Positions 35,923-48,440 of a stretch of 64,000 nucleotides of DNA are shown piece by piece; position 1 is the first letter of the stretch; each line of letters opens with the position of its first letter. Where the stretch lies: contig JAILNS010000005.1 of NCBI GenBank assembly GCA_024691305.1, positions 151,773 through 215,772 of the forward strand, in the 5' to 3' direction. The stretch comes from Lachnospiraceae bacterium. GTDB taxonomy: Bacteria; Bacillota; Clostridia; Lachnospirales; Lachnospiraceae. Both the position numbers and the translations under genes were made by a program. The notes below the pieces were generated by a model. That model was not told the origin of the DNA. It searched no databases and saw nothing but the letters and a program-made list of their open reading frames with translations.

Positions 35923-37425
35923 TTAAAAATTAAAATACAAAAATGTACTTACCTGGTTAAGTGATATGAAGCACCATGAAAATACCGCTCCCATGAGTAT
36001 GGCATCTCTTATGGGATGGTCGTTTTTGTAAGCGATCTCGTGAGAATTCGGCTTAACGATAATGATAAAGCTTATAATGAGCATGAGTAACGAGCATCCA
36101 AGATAAACAATGTTAAGTGCCTTATCCGATATCATGCCTGCGGCTTCTTTTAAAATATAAAATTCCGGAGCCTTTAAATAGCTTAATATCTCAAATAACT
36201 TACCGTTCCAGTTAAATACAAATATCGAGCGCAGGATATGAAGTGCATCCGGTATCGTGGAACTCCTGAAAAAGCATAATGACAAAAGGAAAAATATAAA
36301 AGTTAGGACCTGACCGGCTTTTTTGGGAATATATAATCTGCATTCCTTTTTGTATTCACATCCCCTTACCCCGACTATACACAGATTGTCCCATACAACA
36401 AGGATACCGTTTACTGCACCCCATAGAACATAATTCCATGCCGCACCATGCCATAATCCGCTTAATACAAATACTATAAATACATTTACAAGCATTCTGG
36501 GGTATCCGCGCCTGCTGCCGCCGAGCGGGATATAAACATATTTGGTAAAAAACCTGGAAAGTGTGATATGCCATCTTTGCCACAGTTCCTTTACATTTGA
36601 GCTTATATATGGGGAATTGAAGTTTATCGGAAGATCTATGTTAAACATCTTGGCAATGCCCGACGCCATATCACAGTATCCGCTGAAATCAAAATACAGT
36701 TCAAACATATACATGAGCATTACAATGATCACGGTAACAGTGTCAAGGTCTTTCGGCATGAAAAAAGCATAATTCACAGGTCCTGCAAGTATATCCGCAA
36801 GCAGTACTTTTTTGGCAAATCCGATAACGAAATATCTTATGCCTATCCGCATGTTTTCCCTGTCTATCTGCCTGTTTGGCATGTACTTAAACTGCGGTAT
36901 CATCTCATCATAGGTAACTATGGGACCGGCTATAAGCTGTGGAAAGAACGTAACAAATGTCATATAAGTTATAAGATCGTAGTGAGGAGCTTCACCCTTA
37001 CATCTGTCTATGACGTACGATAACTGCTGAAAGGTAAAAAAACTGATACCAAGCGGTAATATGATATTTCTAAGTGCGATATCGGATCCCGCTATCGCAT
37101 TGATATTCTGGATAATAAAATCGGTATATTTGAAATATATGAATATACCGAGGTTGCATATTACCGAAACGGCGATCATTATCTTTTTTCTGGTCTCATC
37201 ACCGGAAATTATACGGTCAGCAAAGAAACTTATACAGAAGTTAAGAGCTATGCTTCCGACTATGACAAAAAGATAGGATAACTTGAAATATGCATAAAAC
37301 CATAAAGAAATGCCCGTAAGAAAAACACCTGCAAGTTTGGTATGTCCGAAATAATTAAGACCATACCAGCCAAGCAATGCTACGGGCAACAATATACAGA
37401 TAAATATATATGAATTAAACAGCAT
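35923..37425 (-). CDS. MBOAT-family O-acyltransferase (AlgI/DltB-like)
   Basis: A 500-residue polytopic acyltransferase that passes acyl groups across the membrane to an envelope polymer. Diagnostic segments are FPQLIAGPIVTYDEM (about 161-175), ELYFDFSGYCDMASGIAKMF (about 242-261), LWQRWHITLSRFF (281-293) and LSGLWHGAAW (321-330) with the catalytic histidine H326. It starts four bases after murG and precedes its SGNH partner. An antiporter - murG - MBOAT - SGNH operon is likely. Confidence 0.93.
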   Translation of the reverse strand: MLFNSYIFICILLPVALLGWYGLNYFGHTKLAGVFLTGISLWFYAYFKLSYLFVIVGSIALNFCISFFADRIISGDETRKKIMIAVSVICNLGIFIYFKYTDFIIQNINAIAGSDIALRNIILPLGISFFTFQQLSYVIDRCKGEAPHYDLITYMTFVTFFPQLIAGPIVTYDEMIPQFKYMPNRQIDRENMRIGIRYFVIGFAKKVLLADILAGPVNYAFFMPKDLDTVTVIIVMLMYMFELYFDFSGYCDMASGIAKMFNIDLPINFNSPYISSNVKELWQRWHITLSRFFTKYVYIPLGGSRRGYPRMLVNVFIVFVLSGLWHGAAWNYVLWGAVNGILVVWDNLCIVGVRGCEYKKECRLYIPKKAGQVLTFIFFLLSLCFFRSSTIPDALHILRSIFVFNWNGKLFEILSYLKAPEFYILKEAAGMISDKALNIVYLGCSLLMLIISFIIIVKPNSHEIAYKNDHPIRDAILMGAVFSWCFISLNQVSTFLYFNF

Positions 37426-37428
37426 ATA

Positions 37429-38496
37429 TTATTTTATTACACTCATGATAAGATCCATTATGGCCGAGATAGCATCTCTTTGCTTACTGTCTGACATCGC
37501 CTGTATGTACTTATCTCTGTTATCATACAGTTCATGTATCTTCTCTATCAAAAGTTTTGATGTCATGTCTTCCTCGCTTAAAACCATACTAAATCCCTGA
37601 TCCTCATATGATTTGGCATTCATTATCTGGTCTCCGCGGCTTGAAGCCGAAGGTAGCGGTATAAGAAGATTGGGTTTATGAAGTGCAAGCAGTTCACCTA
37701 TGGCATTTGCTCCCGATCTTGATACGACTATGTCCGCTAAGGCAAACAGATCCGGAAGTTCGTCGGTAATATATTCATACTGCTTATATCCGTCAACCGT
37801 AAGCAGCATATTATCTCTTTTGTCCTTACCTGTAAGATGAACGATATTAAAATCCTTTAACAGTTCTGTAAGTGAATCTCTGATCGCTCCGTTTATTGCT
37901 GCGGATCCCTGACTTCCGCCTATTACCATTATCACAGGCTTATCATCAGCAAATCCTGTAAATTTTCTGCCTGCCTCCTTATCTCCCTTAAACAGTTCCG
38001 CTCTTATCGGAGATCCCGTAAGATGTGCCTTTTTGGGAGGGATGAGATTAAATGTCTCGGGAAAATTACAACATACTATCTTAGCTACGGGTATGCACAG
38101 CCTGTTTGCAAGTCCCGGAGTTATATCAGACTCGTGGATAACACAGGGAATCTTAAGAGATGAAGCCGCACGTACCACGGGAACGGCAACAAATCCCCCT
38201 TTTGAAAATACAACATCTGGACGTACCTTCTTTAAAACCTTCCGTGCCTGGAAGAATCCCTTGATTACTCTGAACGGATCGGAAAAATTCTTAGGATCAA
38301 AGTATCTTCTCAACTTACCTACGGCAATACCGTAATAAGTAAGTCCGGCATCTTCTGCAAGTCCTTTTTCTATACCGTCCGTCGAACCTATATATACAGC
38401 CTCGAATCCGGCCTCTTTTAATGCCGGAAGAAGTGCCAGATTAGGAGTTACATGTCCGGCGGTACCTCCGCCTGTAAGGACTATCTTATGCTCCAT
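37429..38496 (-). CDS. murG: UDP-GlcNAc transferase MurG
   Basis: MurG adds GlcNAc to lipid I on the cytosolic side of the membrane, making lipid II for peptidoglycan. The GT-B fold signatures are LTGGGTAGHVTPNLAL (8-23), FSKGGFVAVPVV (about 98-109), HESDITPGLANR, the GGSQGSAAIN loop, and SRSGANAIGELLALHKPNLLIP (the UDP-binding site). The 355-residue length is normal. GGAG lies before ATG 38496, inside the end of the antiporter gene (11-base overlap). It is unusual that murG sits here and not in a division/cell-wall (dcw) cluster; whether a second copy exists cannot be seen. Confidence 0.95.
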   Translation of the reverse strand: MEHKIVLTGGGTAGHVTPNLALLPALKEAGFEAVYIGSTDGIEKGLAEDAGLTYYGIAVGKLRRYFDPKNFSDPFRVIKGFFQARKVLKKVRPDVVFSKGGFVAVPVVRAASSLKIPCVIHESDITPGLANRLCIPVAKIVCCNFPETFNLIPPKKAHLTGSPIRAELFKGDKEAGRKFTGFADDKPVIMVIGGSQGSAAINGAIRDSLTELLKDFNIVHLTGKDKRDNMLLTVDGYKQYEYITDELPDLFALADIVVSRSGANAIGELLALHKPNLLIPLPSASSRGDQIMNAKSYEDQGFSMVLSEEDMTSKLLIEKIHELYDNRDKYIQAMSDSKQRDAISAIMDLIMSVIK

Positions 38497-39709
38497 GTTT
38501 TTCTCCTCTTTTTCTTACAACACTGTAATTAACTTCAGGTGCCGGGTCTTTTGAATATAACATCTTAAGAACGACCGGTGTACATATTGATGATACTATG
38601 ATAAGCAGGATCACGGAAGTAAAATATACGGAAGTAATAAATCCTCCTGCAAGTCCCTTTTGTGCAACGATCAGTGCAACCTCACCTCTCGTCATCATTC
38701 CCACACCTATCTTAAGGGAATCATGTCCGGAGAATCTGCATGCACGAGCCATGAGTCCGCAGCCTATTATCTTACAGATGATCGCAACTGCTACGAATCC
38801 GAGAGAAAACCATAATATACTTAAGCTCATGTTTTCAAGATTCGTCTTTATACCTATACTTGCAAAAAATATAGGTCCAAAAAGCATATAGGAATTGATA
38901 TCGACTTTTTCATCAACATAATGGGAATCCTGTATCGAACAAAGAATGATACCCGCTACGTATGCTCCCGTTATATCGGCTATTCCGAATACTTCTTCCG
39001 CTATATAAGCAAGCGAAAAGCATAGAGCCATTGCAGCTATCGGTATACGCCTGGTATGAGGATATTTTCTGTCTACCCATGCAAAGACCTTATAACATAT
39101 AAATCCGACTCCGACAGCTAGTACAAAAAATGCCAGTGTGGAAAGGAGTACCTTACCGATACTTGAACCGGGATTCTTAAATCCGATTACTATCGTAAGT
39201 ACGACTATGCCTATAACGTCATCGATTATCGCGGCACTTACTATAGTAGTCCCCACCTCATCGGACAGTTTTCCCATTTCTTTGAGCGCCTGTACCGTAA
39301 TGCTGACACTGGTCGCTGTCATTATGGTTCCTATGAATATCGCCTTGTAGAATTCATCGGAACCTATGGAAGATACTCCGTAAAATCCCATATAGAACAA
39401 AGTTCCTCCTACCAAAGGAACAAATACGCCGGAAATTGCTATAAGTGCGGCCTTGGGTCCTAATTTTATGAGCTGCTTTAAGTCCGTTTCAAGACCTGCC
39501 GAAAACATAAGAAGAATAACACCTATTTCAGCCATCTGAGCAAGAAAGTCAGTCTGTGAAACAAGGCCGAGTACACTTGGTCCTATGAGAAGTCCCGCTA
39601 CTATCTCACCCACAACCTGTGGTGCTTTAAATCTTCTTGCAAGTATCCCGAATACCTTTGCGGCAATGATTATTATTGCCAGATCTCTTAGGATTGAATA
39701 GTTTTCCAT
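38486..39709 (-). CDS. Cation:proton antiporter (Kef/NapA, CPA2 type)
   Basis: A 407-residue CPA2-family Na+/H+ or K+/H+ antiporter with about twelve membrane helices. Typical pieces are QVVGEIVAGLLIGPSVLG (about 31-48), LLMFSAGLETDLKQL (about 66-80), the paired-aspartate helix SAAIIDDVIGIVVLT (about 158-172) and MMTRGEVALIVAQKGL near the end. No TrkA-N regulatory domain follows. It is first in the group with murG, MBOAT and SGNH. Confidence 0.92.
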   Translation of the reverse strand: MENYSILRDLAIIIIAAKVFGILARRFKAPQVVGEIVAGLLIGPSVLGLVSQTDFLAQMAEIGVILLMFSAGLETDLKQLIKLGPKAALIAISGVFVPLVGGTLFYMGFYGVSSIGSDEFYKAIFIGTIMTATSVSITVQALKEMGKLSDEVGTTIVSAAIIDDVIGIVVLTIVIGFKNPGSSIGKVLLSTLAFFVLAVGVGFICYKVFAWVDRKYPHTRRIPIAAMALCFSLAYIAEEVFGIADITGAYVAGIILCSIQDSHYVDEKVDINSYMLFGPIFFASIGIKTNLENMSLSILWFSLGFVAVAIICKIIGCGLMARACRFSGHDSLKIGVGMMTRGEVALIVAQKGLAGGFITSVYFTSVILLIIVSSICTPVVLKMLYSKDPAPEVNYSVVRKRGEKHGA

Positions 39710-39750
39710 TAAATATCATCTTCTTTCAGTATTATTTTATTCGCAGTAAA

Positions 39751-39774
39751 CCCTGCCGATTGTTTTCGGCAGGG
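39751..39774 (-). terminator. Terminator after gyrA
   Basis: CCCTGCCGA (39751-39759) and TCGGCAGGG (39766-39774) form a perfect nine-pair stem. The minus-strand tail TTTACTG gives a weak U-tract. It separates the dnaA-gyrA group from the antiporter operon. Confidence 0.7.
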
Positions 39775-39821
39775 TACTATACGCTTAAATATTAGGGATC
39801 CGCACAGGTTTATCTTTAGGA

Positions 39822-42398
39822 TTACTCGTCGTCTTCATCGGTTTCGGTAGGAAGTGTTACCTCTTCATCGTCGAAGACTTCATCACTTTCGGGAATATCT
39901 TCCATTGCATCTTCAACTTCATCATATTCCTTTGAGCCGTCACTGACCTTTTCCCTAACCTTTGCTATCTTAACAACTTTTATGTCATTGTCAAGATTAA
40001 TGAGTTTAACTCCCGAAGTAATACGTCCGAGTGTATTTACATCCTGCATACGAATCTGTATTATCGTTCCTGCACTGGTTATGAGCATAAGTTCATGATC
40101 GTCATTAACTGCCTTTACACCTACAACATATCCTGTCTTATCTGTTATCTTGTAACACTTAAGACCCTTACCACCGCGCTTTTGAAGGGTAAATTCACTT
40201 ATCTTCGTTCTCTTGCCCATTCCGTTTTCGGATGCGATAAGTAAACTTTCACCCTGGGTATTTAACTGCATTCCGACTATCTCATCATCATAGTCTAAGT
40301 TCATACCCTTGACACCCATGGTATTTCTTCCGGTATTTCTTACATCTTTTTCATTAAAATGTATACACATACCGTTCTTGGTTACCATGAATATCTCGGT
40401 ATCCGGTACTGTAAGCTTAACCTCTATAAGTTCATCGTCATCTTTAAGGTTCATCGCAATGATGCCGCCTTTTCTGATGTGTCCGAACTCTGTTATGTTT
40501 GTTTTCTTGATGATACCGGTCTTGGTTACCATGAACAGGGATTTATTATAATCCTCTTCCGTAATAGGCATAGGAATAGGTATCATCGCCGTTATCTTTT
40601 CATCGGGAGATAACTGCAAAAGGTTAACGATTGCAGTTCCTCTGGATGTCCTTCCGGATTCCGGTATCTGATAAGCCCTTAATCTGTAGCATCTTCCGAA
40701 ATTGGTAAAGAACATTACATCATGATGAGTCGTGGTCATAAGAAGATCTTCGATATAGTCATCTTCTATGATCGACATTCCCTTTATCCCTTTACCGCCA
40801 CGGTTCTGAGCCTTGAAATTATCCACGGTCATACGTTTTATATAGCCCACATTGGTCATTGCGATAACGGTATTTTCATTGGGAATCAGATCTTCCATGT
40901 TAATATCGTAAACATCATATCCAATCTTGGATCTGCGCTCATCACCAAACTTCTCAGATACTTCTATCAGTTCTTTCCTGATCACTCCGAGAAGAAGTTT
41001 CTCATCTCCAAGGATTGCTTTAAGTTCAGCAATAAGCTTGACCAGTTCGGCGTGTTCGTTTTCAATCTTCTCGCGCTCCAAGCCTGTCAGAGCTCTAAGT
41101 CGCATATCCACTATAGCCTGAGCCTGAGGATCGGTAAGTCCGAATCTGCTCATCAGGTTTTCTTTGGCTTCCTGGGTATTTGCACTTCCGCGGATTATGG
41201 CTATTACTTCATCAATATTATCAAGAGCTATAAGTAAGCCCTGTAATATATGATCTCTCTCTTCGGCTTTGTTAAGATCATATTTTGTTCTTCTTGTGAC
41301 CACCTCTTCCTGATGCTTCAGATAATATGTGAGCATTTCAAGAAGATTCATGACCTTGGGCTCATTATTTACAAGAGCTAACATTATAACGCCGAATGAA
41401 TCCTGAAGCTGTGTATGCTTATAAAGCTGGTTAAGGATTATATTTGCATTGGCATCCTTTCTAAGCTCTATTACTATACGCATACCTTCACGGCTGGATT
41501 CATCACGAAGATCCGTTATTCCGTCAATCTTCTTATTTTTTACAAGGTCGGCTATCTTGGTTATGAGATTAGCTTTGTTTACAAGATAAGGAAGTTCGGT
41601 AACTATGATACGTGTTTTTCCGTTATCCATGGTTTCCATATCCGTAACGGCACGTACTCTTACCTTTCCGCGTCCTGTTCTGTATGCTTCCTCGGATCCC
41701 CTGGTACCTAAAATAATACCTCCGGTAGGAAAATCGGGAGCTTTCACAAGATCTATTATCTCTTCTATATCCGTATCCCTGTCTTCTTCGATCCTGTTTT
41801 CTATGATCTTTATGACAGCGGAAGTTACTTCCCTTAAGTTATGCGGAGGAATATTGGTTGCCATACCTACGGCAATACCGGTAGTTCCGTTTACGAGAAG
41901 ATTCGGATATCTTGAAGGAAGAACTGTAGGCTCCGACTCTGTTCCGTCAAAGTTATCTACAAAATCAACCGTATCTTTCTTGATATCGGCAATAAGCTCC
42001 ATGGATATCTTACTTAAGCGTGCTTCCGTATAACGCATTGCGGCTGCACCGTCACCGTCTACGGATCCGAAGTTTCCGTGCCCGTCAACAAGCGGATATC
42101 TCATGGACCATTCCTGAGCCATATTTACCAATGCACCATATATCGAACTGTCGCCGTGAGGATGGTATTTACCCATCGTATCACCGACGATACGTGCACT
42201 TTTACGATGCGGCTTATCCGGTCCGTTATTAAGTTCAACCATGGAATAGAGAACTCTTCTCTGTACAGGCTTGAGTCCGTCTCTTACATCGGGAAGCGCA
42301 CGAGCTGCAATAACGCTCATCGCATAATCGATGTATGAGTCTTCCATTTTTTTCTTAAGGTCTACTTCCTCGATCTTGTCAAAGATCTTATCATCCAT
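39822..42398 (-). CDS. gyrA: DNA gyrase subunit A
   Basis: The breakage-reunion subunit of DNA gyrase, which introduces negative supercoils as GyrA2GyrB2. The catalytic tyrosine is Y123 in [11 protein letters not shown]. The quinolone-determining region reads [17 protein letters not shown] (79-95), with Ser84 at the usual Ser83 place and Gly88 where E. coli has Asp87. The C-terminal pinwheel has the GyrA box [10 protein letters not shown] and ends in a strongly acidic tail. It is 858 residues and lies 18 bases after gyrB. Confidence 0.98.
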   Translation of the reverse strand: MDDKIFDKIEEVDLKKKMEDSYIDYAMSVIAARALPDVRDGLKPVQRRVLYSMVELNNGPDKPHRKSARIVGDTMGKYHPHGDSSIYGALVNMAQEWSMRYPLVDGHGNFGSVDGDGAAAMRYTEARLSKISMELIADIKKDTVDFVDNFDGTESEPTVLPSRYPNLLVNGTTGIAVGMATNIPPHNLREVTSAVIKIIENRIEEDRDTDIEEIIDLVKAPDFPTGGIILGTRGSEEAYRTGRGKVRVRAVTDMETMDNGKTRIIVTELPYLVNKANLITKIADLVKNKKIDGITDLRDESSREGMRIVIELRKDANANIILNQLYKHTQLQDSFGVIMLALVNNEPKVMNLLEMLTYYLKHQEEVVTRRTKYDLNKAEERDHILQGLLIALDNIDEVIAIIRGSANTQEAKENLMSRFGLTDPQAQAIVDMRLRALTGLEREKIENEHAELVKLIAELKAILGDEKLLLGVIRKELIEVSEKFGDERRSKIGYDVYDINMEDLIPNENTVIAMTNVGYIKRMTVDNFKAQNRGGKGIKGMSIIEDDYIEDLLMTTTHHDVMFFTNFGRCYRLRAYQIPESGRTSRGTAIVNLLQLSPDEKITAMIPIPMPITEEDYNKSLFMVTKTGIIKKTNITEFGHIRKGGIIAMNLKDDDELIEVKLTVPDTEIFMVTKNGMCIHFNEKDVRNTGRNTMGVKGMNLDYDDEIVGMQLNTQGESLLIASENGMGKRTKISEFTLQKRGGKGLKCYKITDKTGYVVGVKAVNDDHELMLITSAGTIIQIRMQDVNTLGRITSGVKLINLDNDIKVVKIAKVREKVSDGSKEYDEVEDAMEDIPESDEVFDDEEVTLPTETDEDDE

Positions 42399-42416
42399 GT
42401 TAAATTCCTCTTAAAG

Positions 42417-44369
<1,953 letters not shown>

Positions 44370-44384
44370 TTAATTTAAGCACAT

Positions 44385-45470
44385 TTACTGTTCTTTAACT
44401 ATTTTACCGTTAGATATTTCAAATAACTTATCTATCTTAAGTCTGCTATTTACAAAATCTTCAACACCGGTACATGTTATTATCGTCTGTACATCCCCTA
44501 TAGAATCAAGAAGGAAATTTTGTCTTCCCGAATCAAGTTCAGATAAAACATCATCAAGAAGAAGTACCGGAGTATCATTTATTATCTTTTTTACTATTTT
44601 TATTTCAGAAAGCTTTAAGGATAAAGCTGCCGTTCTTTGCTGTCCCTGAGAACCGAACCTTCGTATATCTATATCCTCTGTCATAAATACAAAATCATCA
44701 CGATGAGGTCCTACATTGGTCATCTTTGACTTTATATCCTGTTCGGTGGATCTTGATAATTTTTCTTCAAAATCCTCTATGCTTACATTTGGAGTATATA
44801 TTATCCGAAGTGACTCTCTTCCTCCCGAAAGTTTTTCATGCATCGGTCCTATAACTTCATTAAGCTGGTCAACAAATGTCTTTCTTCTTTCTATTACCTT
44901 GCTTCCGAAACTTACTAACTGCGAATTCCATATCTCTATGGTTTCTTTTAAAGAAGGATTAAAATACAGATCTTTAAGAAGAGTATTTCTCTGATTAACT
45001 ATCTTGTTATAGTTATTCAGATTATATAGATAGAAATCATCAAGCTGACACAGTTCCATGTCAATAAATCTTCTTCTTTCACCGGGACCGTTCTTTATGA
45101 TATTTAAGTCTTCAGGTGAAAAAAATACTACATTCAAAATACCCAAAAGTTCAGTAGCCTTTTTTATTCTTTTACCGTCAATGGCTATAACTTTTGTTTT
45201 TGAACTTCTTAAATGTATATCTATCTTTGTGTCAACATTATCTTTAAATAATAATGTTCTTATATGACCTTCTTCGCATCCGAACCTTATTATGTCTTTG
45301 TCCTTGGTCCCTCTGTGGGACTTTGTAATGGATGCCAAAAAAATTGCCTCAAGTATATTTGTCTTACCCTGAGCATTATCTCCGTATAAAATATTTGTAC
45401 CGGAACCAAAATTGATATTTAAGGATTCATAATTTCTGTAATCCATAAGTTCCAGTGATTTGATTATCAT
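44385..45470 (-). CDS. recF: DNA replication and repair protein RecF
   Basis: An SMC-like ATPase that loads RecA at gaps with RecO and RecR. The Walker A motif GDNAQGKT is at 30-37, a signature segment FGSQGQQRTAALSLKLSEI is near 273-291 and Walker B LLLDDVLSELD near 310-320. It has 361 residues. Its ATG overlaps the stop of the S4-domain gene (ATGA), so translation is coupled within the dnaN - S4 - recF - gyrB - gyrA run. Confidence 0.97.
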   Translation of the reverse strand: MIIKSLELMDYRNYESLNINFGSGTNILYGDNAQGKTNILEAIFLASITKSHRGTKDKDIIRFGCEEGHIRTLLFKDNVDTKIDIHLRSSKTKVIAIDGKRIKKATELLGILNVVFFSPEDLNIIKNGPGERRRFIDMELCQLDDFYLYNLNNYNKIVNQRNTLLKDLYFNPSLKETIEIWNSQLVSFGSKVIERRKTFVDQLNEVIGPMHEKLSGGRESLRIIYTPNVSIEDFEEKLSRSTEQDIKSKMTNVGPHRDDFVFMTEDIDIRRFGSQGQQRTAALSLKLSEIKIVKKIINDTPVLLLDDVLSELDSGRQNFLLDSIGDVQTIITCTGVEDFVNSRLKIDKLFEISNGKIVKEQ

Positions 45471-45694
45471 GATACACCTTCCGTATGGCTTACTACCTTA
45501 ACTTCAGTTCCGTCAAACTCAAAAATATCGCCGTTATAAAGTTTACGGCCTCTTCTTGTCTCGGTTTCTCCGTTTACTTTTACATATCCTTCGGTAATCT
45601 GAATTTTTGCATCTGCACCGTTTTCTGATAATCCGGCAAATTTAAGAGCCTGACCGAGTTTTATAAATTCATCTTTTATGGTTATTTGTGTCAT
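45467..45694 (-). CDS. S4-domain protein RlbA/YaaA type
   Basis: A 75-residue S4-like RNA-binding protein of the kind found between dnaN and recF in Bacillus and many Firmicutes (YaaA, also called RlbA, linked to ribosome assembly). The sequence shows the EFIKLGQALKFAGLSENGAD start and the EGYVKVNGETETRRGRKLYN core. Stop and start codons overlap with recF. Confidence 0.9.
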   Translation of the reverse strand: MTQITIKDEFIKLGQALKFAGLSENGADAKIQITEGYVKVNGETETRRGRKLYNGDIFEFDGTEVKVVSHTEGVS

Positions 45695-45708
45695 TTATTA
45701 AATACCGC

Positions 45709-46818
45709 TTAAGAAACGGTGGTAAAGTTTATAGGAAGAACAAGGTAAATATATGAATCCTCATCATCTCTTATAAAGCAGGGAGACTTGGGATTTACCA
45801 TATACATATTAATTTCATCCGTATCTATTACCTTAAGAACATCCATAACAAATTTAGGATTAAAACCTATCATCAGGTCTTTACCTTCTTTTGCTATATC
45901 AATGTCTTCATTCATGCTTCCTACTGTCGAATTTATCTTAAGTTCAAGATTTCCGTCTTTTATATCTATGATAATAGGACGCTTATCACCTTCCTTAACA
46001 AGAAGTGTTGATCTGTCTATACAGTTATAAAGTTCACTTCTGTTAATGGTAACTTTTGTTTCATAATCTTTGGTTATCATCTGGTCAACATTGAAATATT
46101 CACCTTCAATGAGTCTTGATAATACAAGAGTTTCATCAAATTCAAACAATATATGATTTTTTGTAAAGAAGATATTTACATTTTTTTCTGTATCATCACC
46201 TATGATCTTACTGATCTCACTTAATGTTTTTCCGGGAACTATTACTTTCTTAGGGGAATAAACATTTCTTAACTTCACGTTTCTTATAGATATCCTGTGT
46301 CCGTCAAGAGAAGCTACTCTTAAATTGTCTTCATTAATATCAAAAAGCTCTCCTGTCATGATCGGATTATTGTCATTATCAGATATAGAAAAGATAGTCT
46401 GCTTTATAACTTCTTTAAGAGTAAATTGTGAAAGAGTTATACTGTCTGAATGATCTATCTGAGGAAGTGCCGAAAACTCTTCACCGGGTTTTCCTATAAT
46501 ATTGAATTTTGCTTTTTCACATGTAATATTAGCTTTAAGATTTGAATCCGTTACTAATGTTATATCGTTATCAGGTAATTTACGGATTATATCAAGAAGC
46601 ATTCTTGCATCCAGAGCAATCTTACCTTTTTCTAATATTTCACCGGTTATAACTGTTTCTATACCAAGTTCCATATCATTTCCGACAAGTTTAATATTGT
46701 CTCCACTTGCATCTATAAGAATACATTGAAGAATAGACATTGTTGTTTTTGATGGAACTGCCTTCGATACTATTGAAACTCCGTTAAGAAGTTCAGTCTT
46801 TGTACAAACGATCTTCAT
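45709..46818 (-). CDS. dnaN: DNA polymerase III beta subunit (sliding clamp)
   Basis: The beta clamp encircles DNA and holds the replicative polymerase. The 369 residues form three repeated domains. The N-terminus MKIVCTKTELLNGVSIVSKA and the C-terminal tail SCFIRD...YLVLPI (with the family M/LP ending variant) are diagnostic. It follows dnaA after a 174-base gap holding one variant DnaA box (46887-46895) and a TATAAT (46854-46859, minus strand), which could give dnaN its own promoter. Confidence 0.97.
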   Translation of the reverse strand: MKIVCTKTELLNGVSIVSKAVPSKTTMSILQCILIDASGDNIKLVGNDMELGIETVITGEILEKGKIALDARMLLDIIRKLPDNDITLVTDSNLKANITCEKAKFNIIGKPGEEFSALPQIDHSDSITLSQFTLKEVIKQTIFSISDNDNNPIMTGELFDINEDNLRVASLDGHRISIRNVKLRNVYSPKKVIVPGKTLSEISKIIGDDTEKNVNIFFTKNHILFEFDETLVLSRLIEGEYFNVDQMITKDYETKVTINRSELYNCIDRSTLLVKEGDKRPIIIDIKDGNLELKINSTVGSMNEDIDIAKEGKDLMIGFNPKFVMDVLKVIDTDEINMYMVNPKSPCFIRDDEDSYIYLVLPINFTTVS

Positions 46819-46886
46819 AGATAAGCCTTTCTGTTCAAAATCTCACATTTATTATTATATTTTTAAGTATAAATAATAATAGTGGT

Positions 46887-46895
46887 TGTGAATAA
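46887..46895 (-). promoter_or_regulatory. Variant DnaA box between dnaA and dnaN
   Basis: The minus strand reads TTATTCACA, one mismatch from TTATCCACA. It lies about 28 bases upstream of a TATAAT that may serve dnaN, so DnaA could influence dnaN transcription. Confidence 0.4.
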
Positions 46896-46992
46896 GTGTA
46901 TAACCTTAAATATTATACTAAATATAAGCAAAAATTGAAACTTTTACTTGTTGAAAAAAGAAGTATAACTAAATTTACATGTGGTTATGTGT

Positions 46993-48339
46993 TTATTTAT
47001 CCAATATACGGTTTTTAATGCTTTTGATTTTTTGAGCCAGTTCTTCGTTATTTGCCATATCGGATTCTATTTTTTTACATCCGTGCATTATTGTCGTATG
47101 ATCTTTTTTACCAAGAAGTTTTCCTATATCAGACAAAGATACGTCTGTTATATCTCTGCAAAGATACATTACTATATGTCTGGGTTCCACAAGTTCGGCG
47201 TTTCTCTTTTTACTTGCCACATCTTCTTCGGATACATTATATGCATCACAGACTGTCTTTAATATATAGGAAGGAGTTATATCTTTTGGTTTATCGGGAT
47301 ATATGATATCTTTTAGAGCTTCTTCGGCATTTTCAATGTTTATATCAACATTGTTTAATTTTGAATAAGCTACTATCTTATTAAATGCTCCTTCTAACTC
47401 CCTGATATTTGATTTTATATTTGAAGCGATGTATTTATATACTTCTTCATCGATAGTTTTGCCTATAGATTCAGCTTTTTTGGCTAAAATAGCCATTCTT
47501 GTCTCATAATCCGGTGGCTGTATATCCGCTATGAGTCCCCATTCGAATCTTGATTTGAATCTTTCATCCAGTGTTTCCATTTCTTTTGGAGGTTTATCAG
47601 ATGAGAGAATTATCTGTTTTCTGTTTTGATGAAGCGTATTAAATGTATTGAAGAATTCTTCCTGGGTTGATTCTTTTCCTATTATAAATTGGATATCATC
47701 GATTATAAGTACATCAACATATCTGTATTTTTCTCTGAGTTTTTTGGTAGATCCTGTTCTTATTGATTCTATTACTTCGTTTGTAAATTGTTCCGAAGTA
47801 ACATACAGGATCTTGGTATTAGGGTTATTTTCAAGTATAAAATGTCCTATTGAATGCATAAGATGAGTTTTACCAAGACCTGCTCCGCCATATAAGAACA
47901 GGGGATTATAGGTTTCTCCGGGAGATTCCGCTACAGCAAGTGAAGCGGAATGAGCAAATTTATTGCTTCCGCCTACAACAAATGTATTGAATTTATACTT
48001 AGGATTAAGATTTGCTGTTTCATAATTTAAATTATAAACAGGTTCCTGTCCCGGTTTTAATAAATTATTATTATCCAGATCCTTTTCAAGTATGAAATCT
48101 ATGTCATACATTTTATTGAACATTTCTGATATGGTTACCTGAAAGAATTTCATATATTTGTTAGAAATATAATGAAGAGCATGAGACTGGTCCGAAGGTA
48201 TAAGTACTGTTACCTTGTCCTCGGAAACAGGCCCAAGCTTTAACGGTTCTATCCATGTACGGTATGAAACATCAGATAAGCCGTACTCTTCGGCAATTTT
48301 TTCTTTTATCTGGACCCAGTTTTCTTTTATATTATTCAT
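46993..48339 (-). CDS. dnaA: Chromosomal replication initiator DnaA
   Basis: DnaA binds DnaA boxes and opens the origin. The 448 residues include the N-terminal helicase-interaction domain I (1-80), a linker, the AAA+ domain with Walker A GGAGLGKTH (about 151-159) and Walker B DVLIIDDIQF (about 208-217), and the C-terminal DNA-binding domain with LCRDITDVSLSDIGKLLGKKDHTTIMHG. AAAGG stands seven bases ahead of ATG 48339. A near-consensus promoter (48402-48430) drives it, with DnaA boxes just upstream that allow autoregulation. Confidence 0.99.
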   Translation of the reverse strand: MNNIKENWVQIKEKIAEEYGLSDVSYRTWIEPLKLGPVSEDKVTVLIPSDQSHALHYISNKYMKFFQVTISEMFNKMYDIDFILEKDLDNNNLLKPGQEPVYNLNYETANLNPKYKFNTFVVGGSNKFAHSASLAVAESPGETYNPLFLYGGAGLGKTHLMHSIGHFILENNPNTKILYVTSEQFTNEVIESIRTGSTKKLREKYRYVDVLIIDDIQFIIGKESTQEEFFNTFNTLHQNRKQIILSSDKPPKEMETLDERFKSRFEWGLIADIQPPDYETRMAILAKKAESIGKTIDEEVYKYIASNIKSNIRELEGAFNKIVAYSKLNNVDINIENAEEALKDIIYPDKPKDITPSYILKTVCDAYNVSEEDVASKKRNAELVEPRHIVMYLCRDITDVSLSDIGKLLGKKDHTTIMHGCKKIESDMANNEELAQKIKSIKNRILDK

Positions 48340-48401
48340 ATTTAAAACCTTTTATATGATCTGATCAATGTTACTTACCCTTTTAAAGGGCGCATAAAAA
48401 A

Positions 48402-48430
48402 ATAATACAATAATGAAGAACTTTTTTCAA
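48402..48430 (-). promoter_or_regulatory. Sigma-A promoter of dnaA
   Basis: On the minus strand TTGAAA (48425-48430), a 17-base spacer and TATTAT (48402-48407) precede a leader containing the palindrome CCCTTTTAAAGGG (48379-48391). A perfect DnaA box starts 11 bases upstream of the -35. Confidence 0.75.
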
Positions 48431-48440
48431 TTGATGATTA

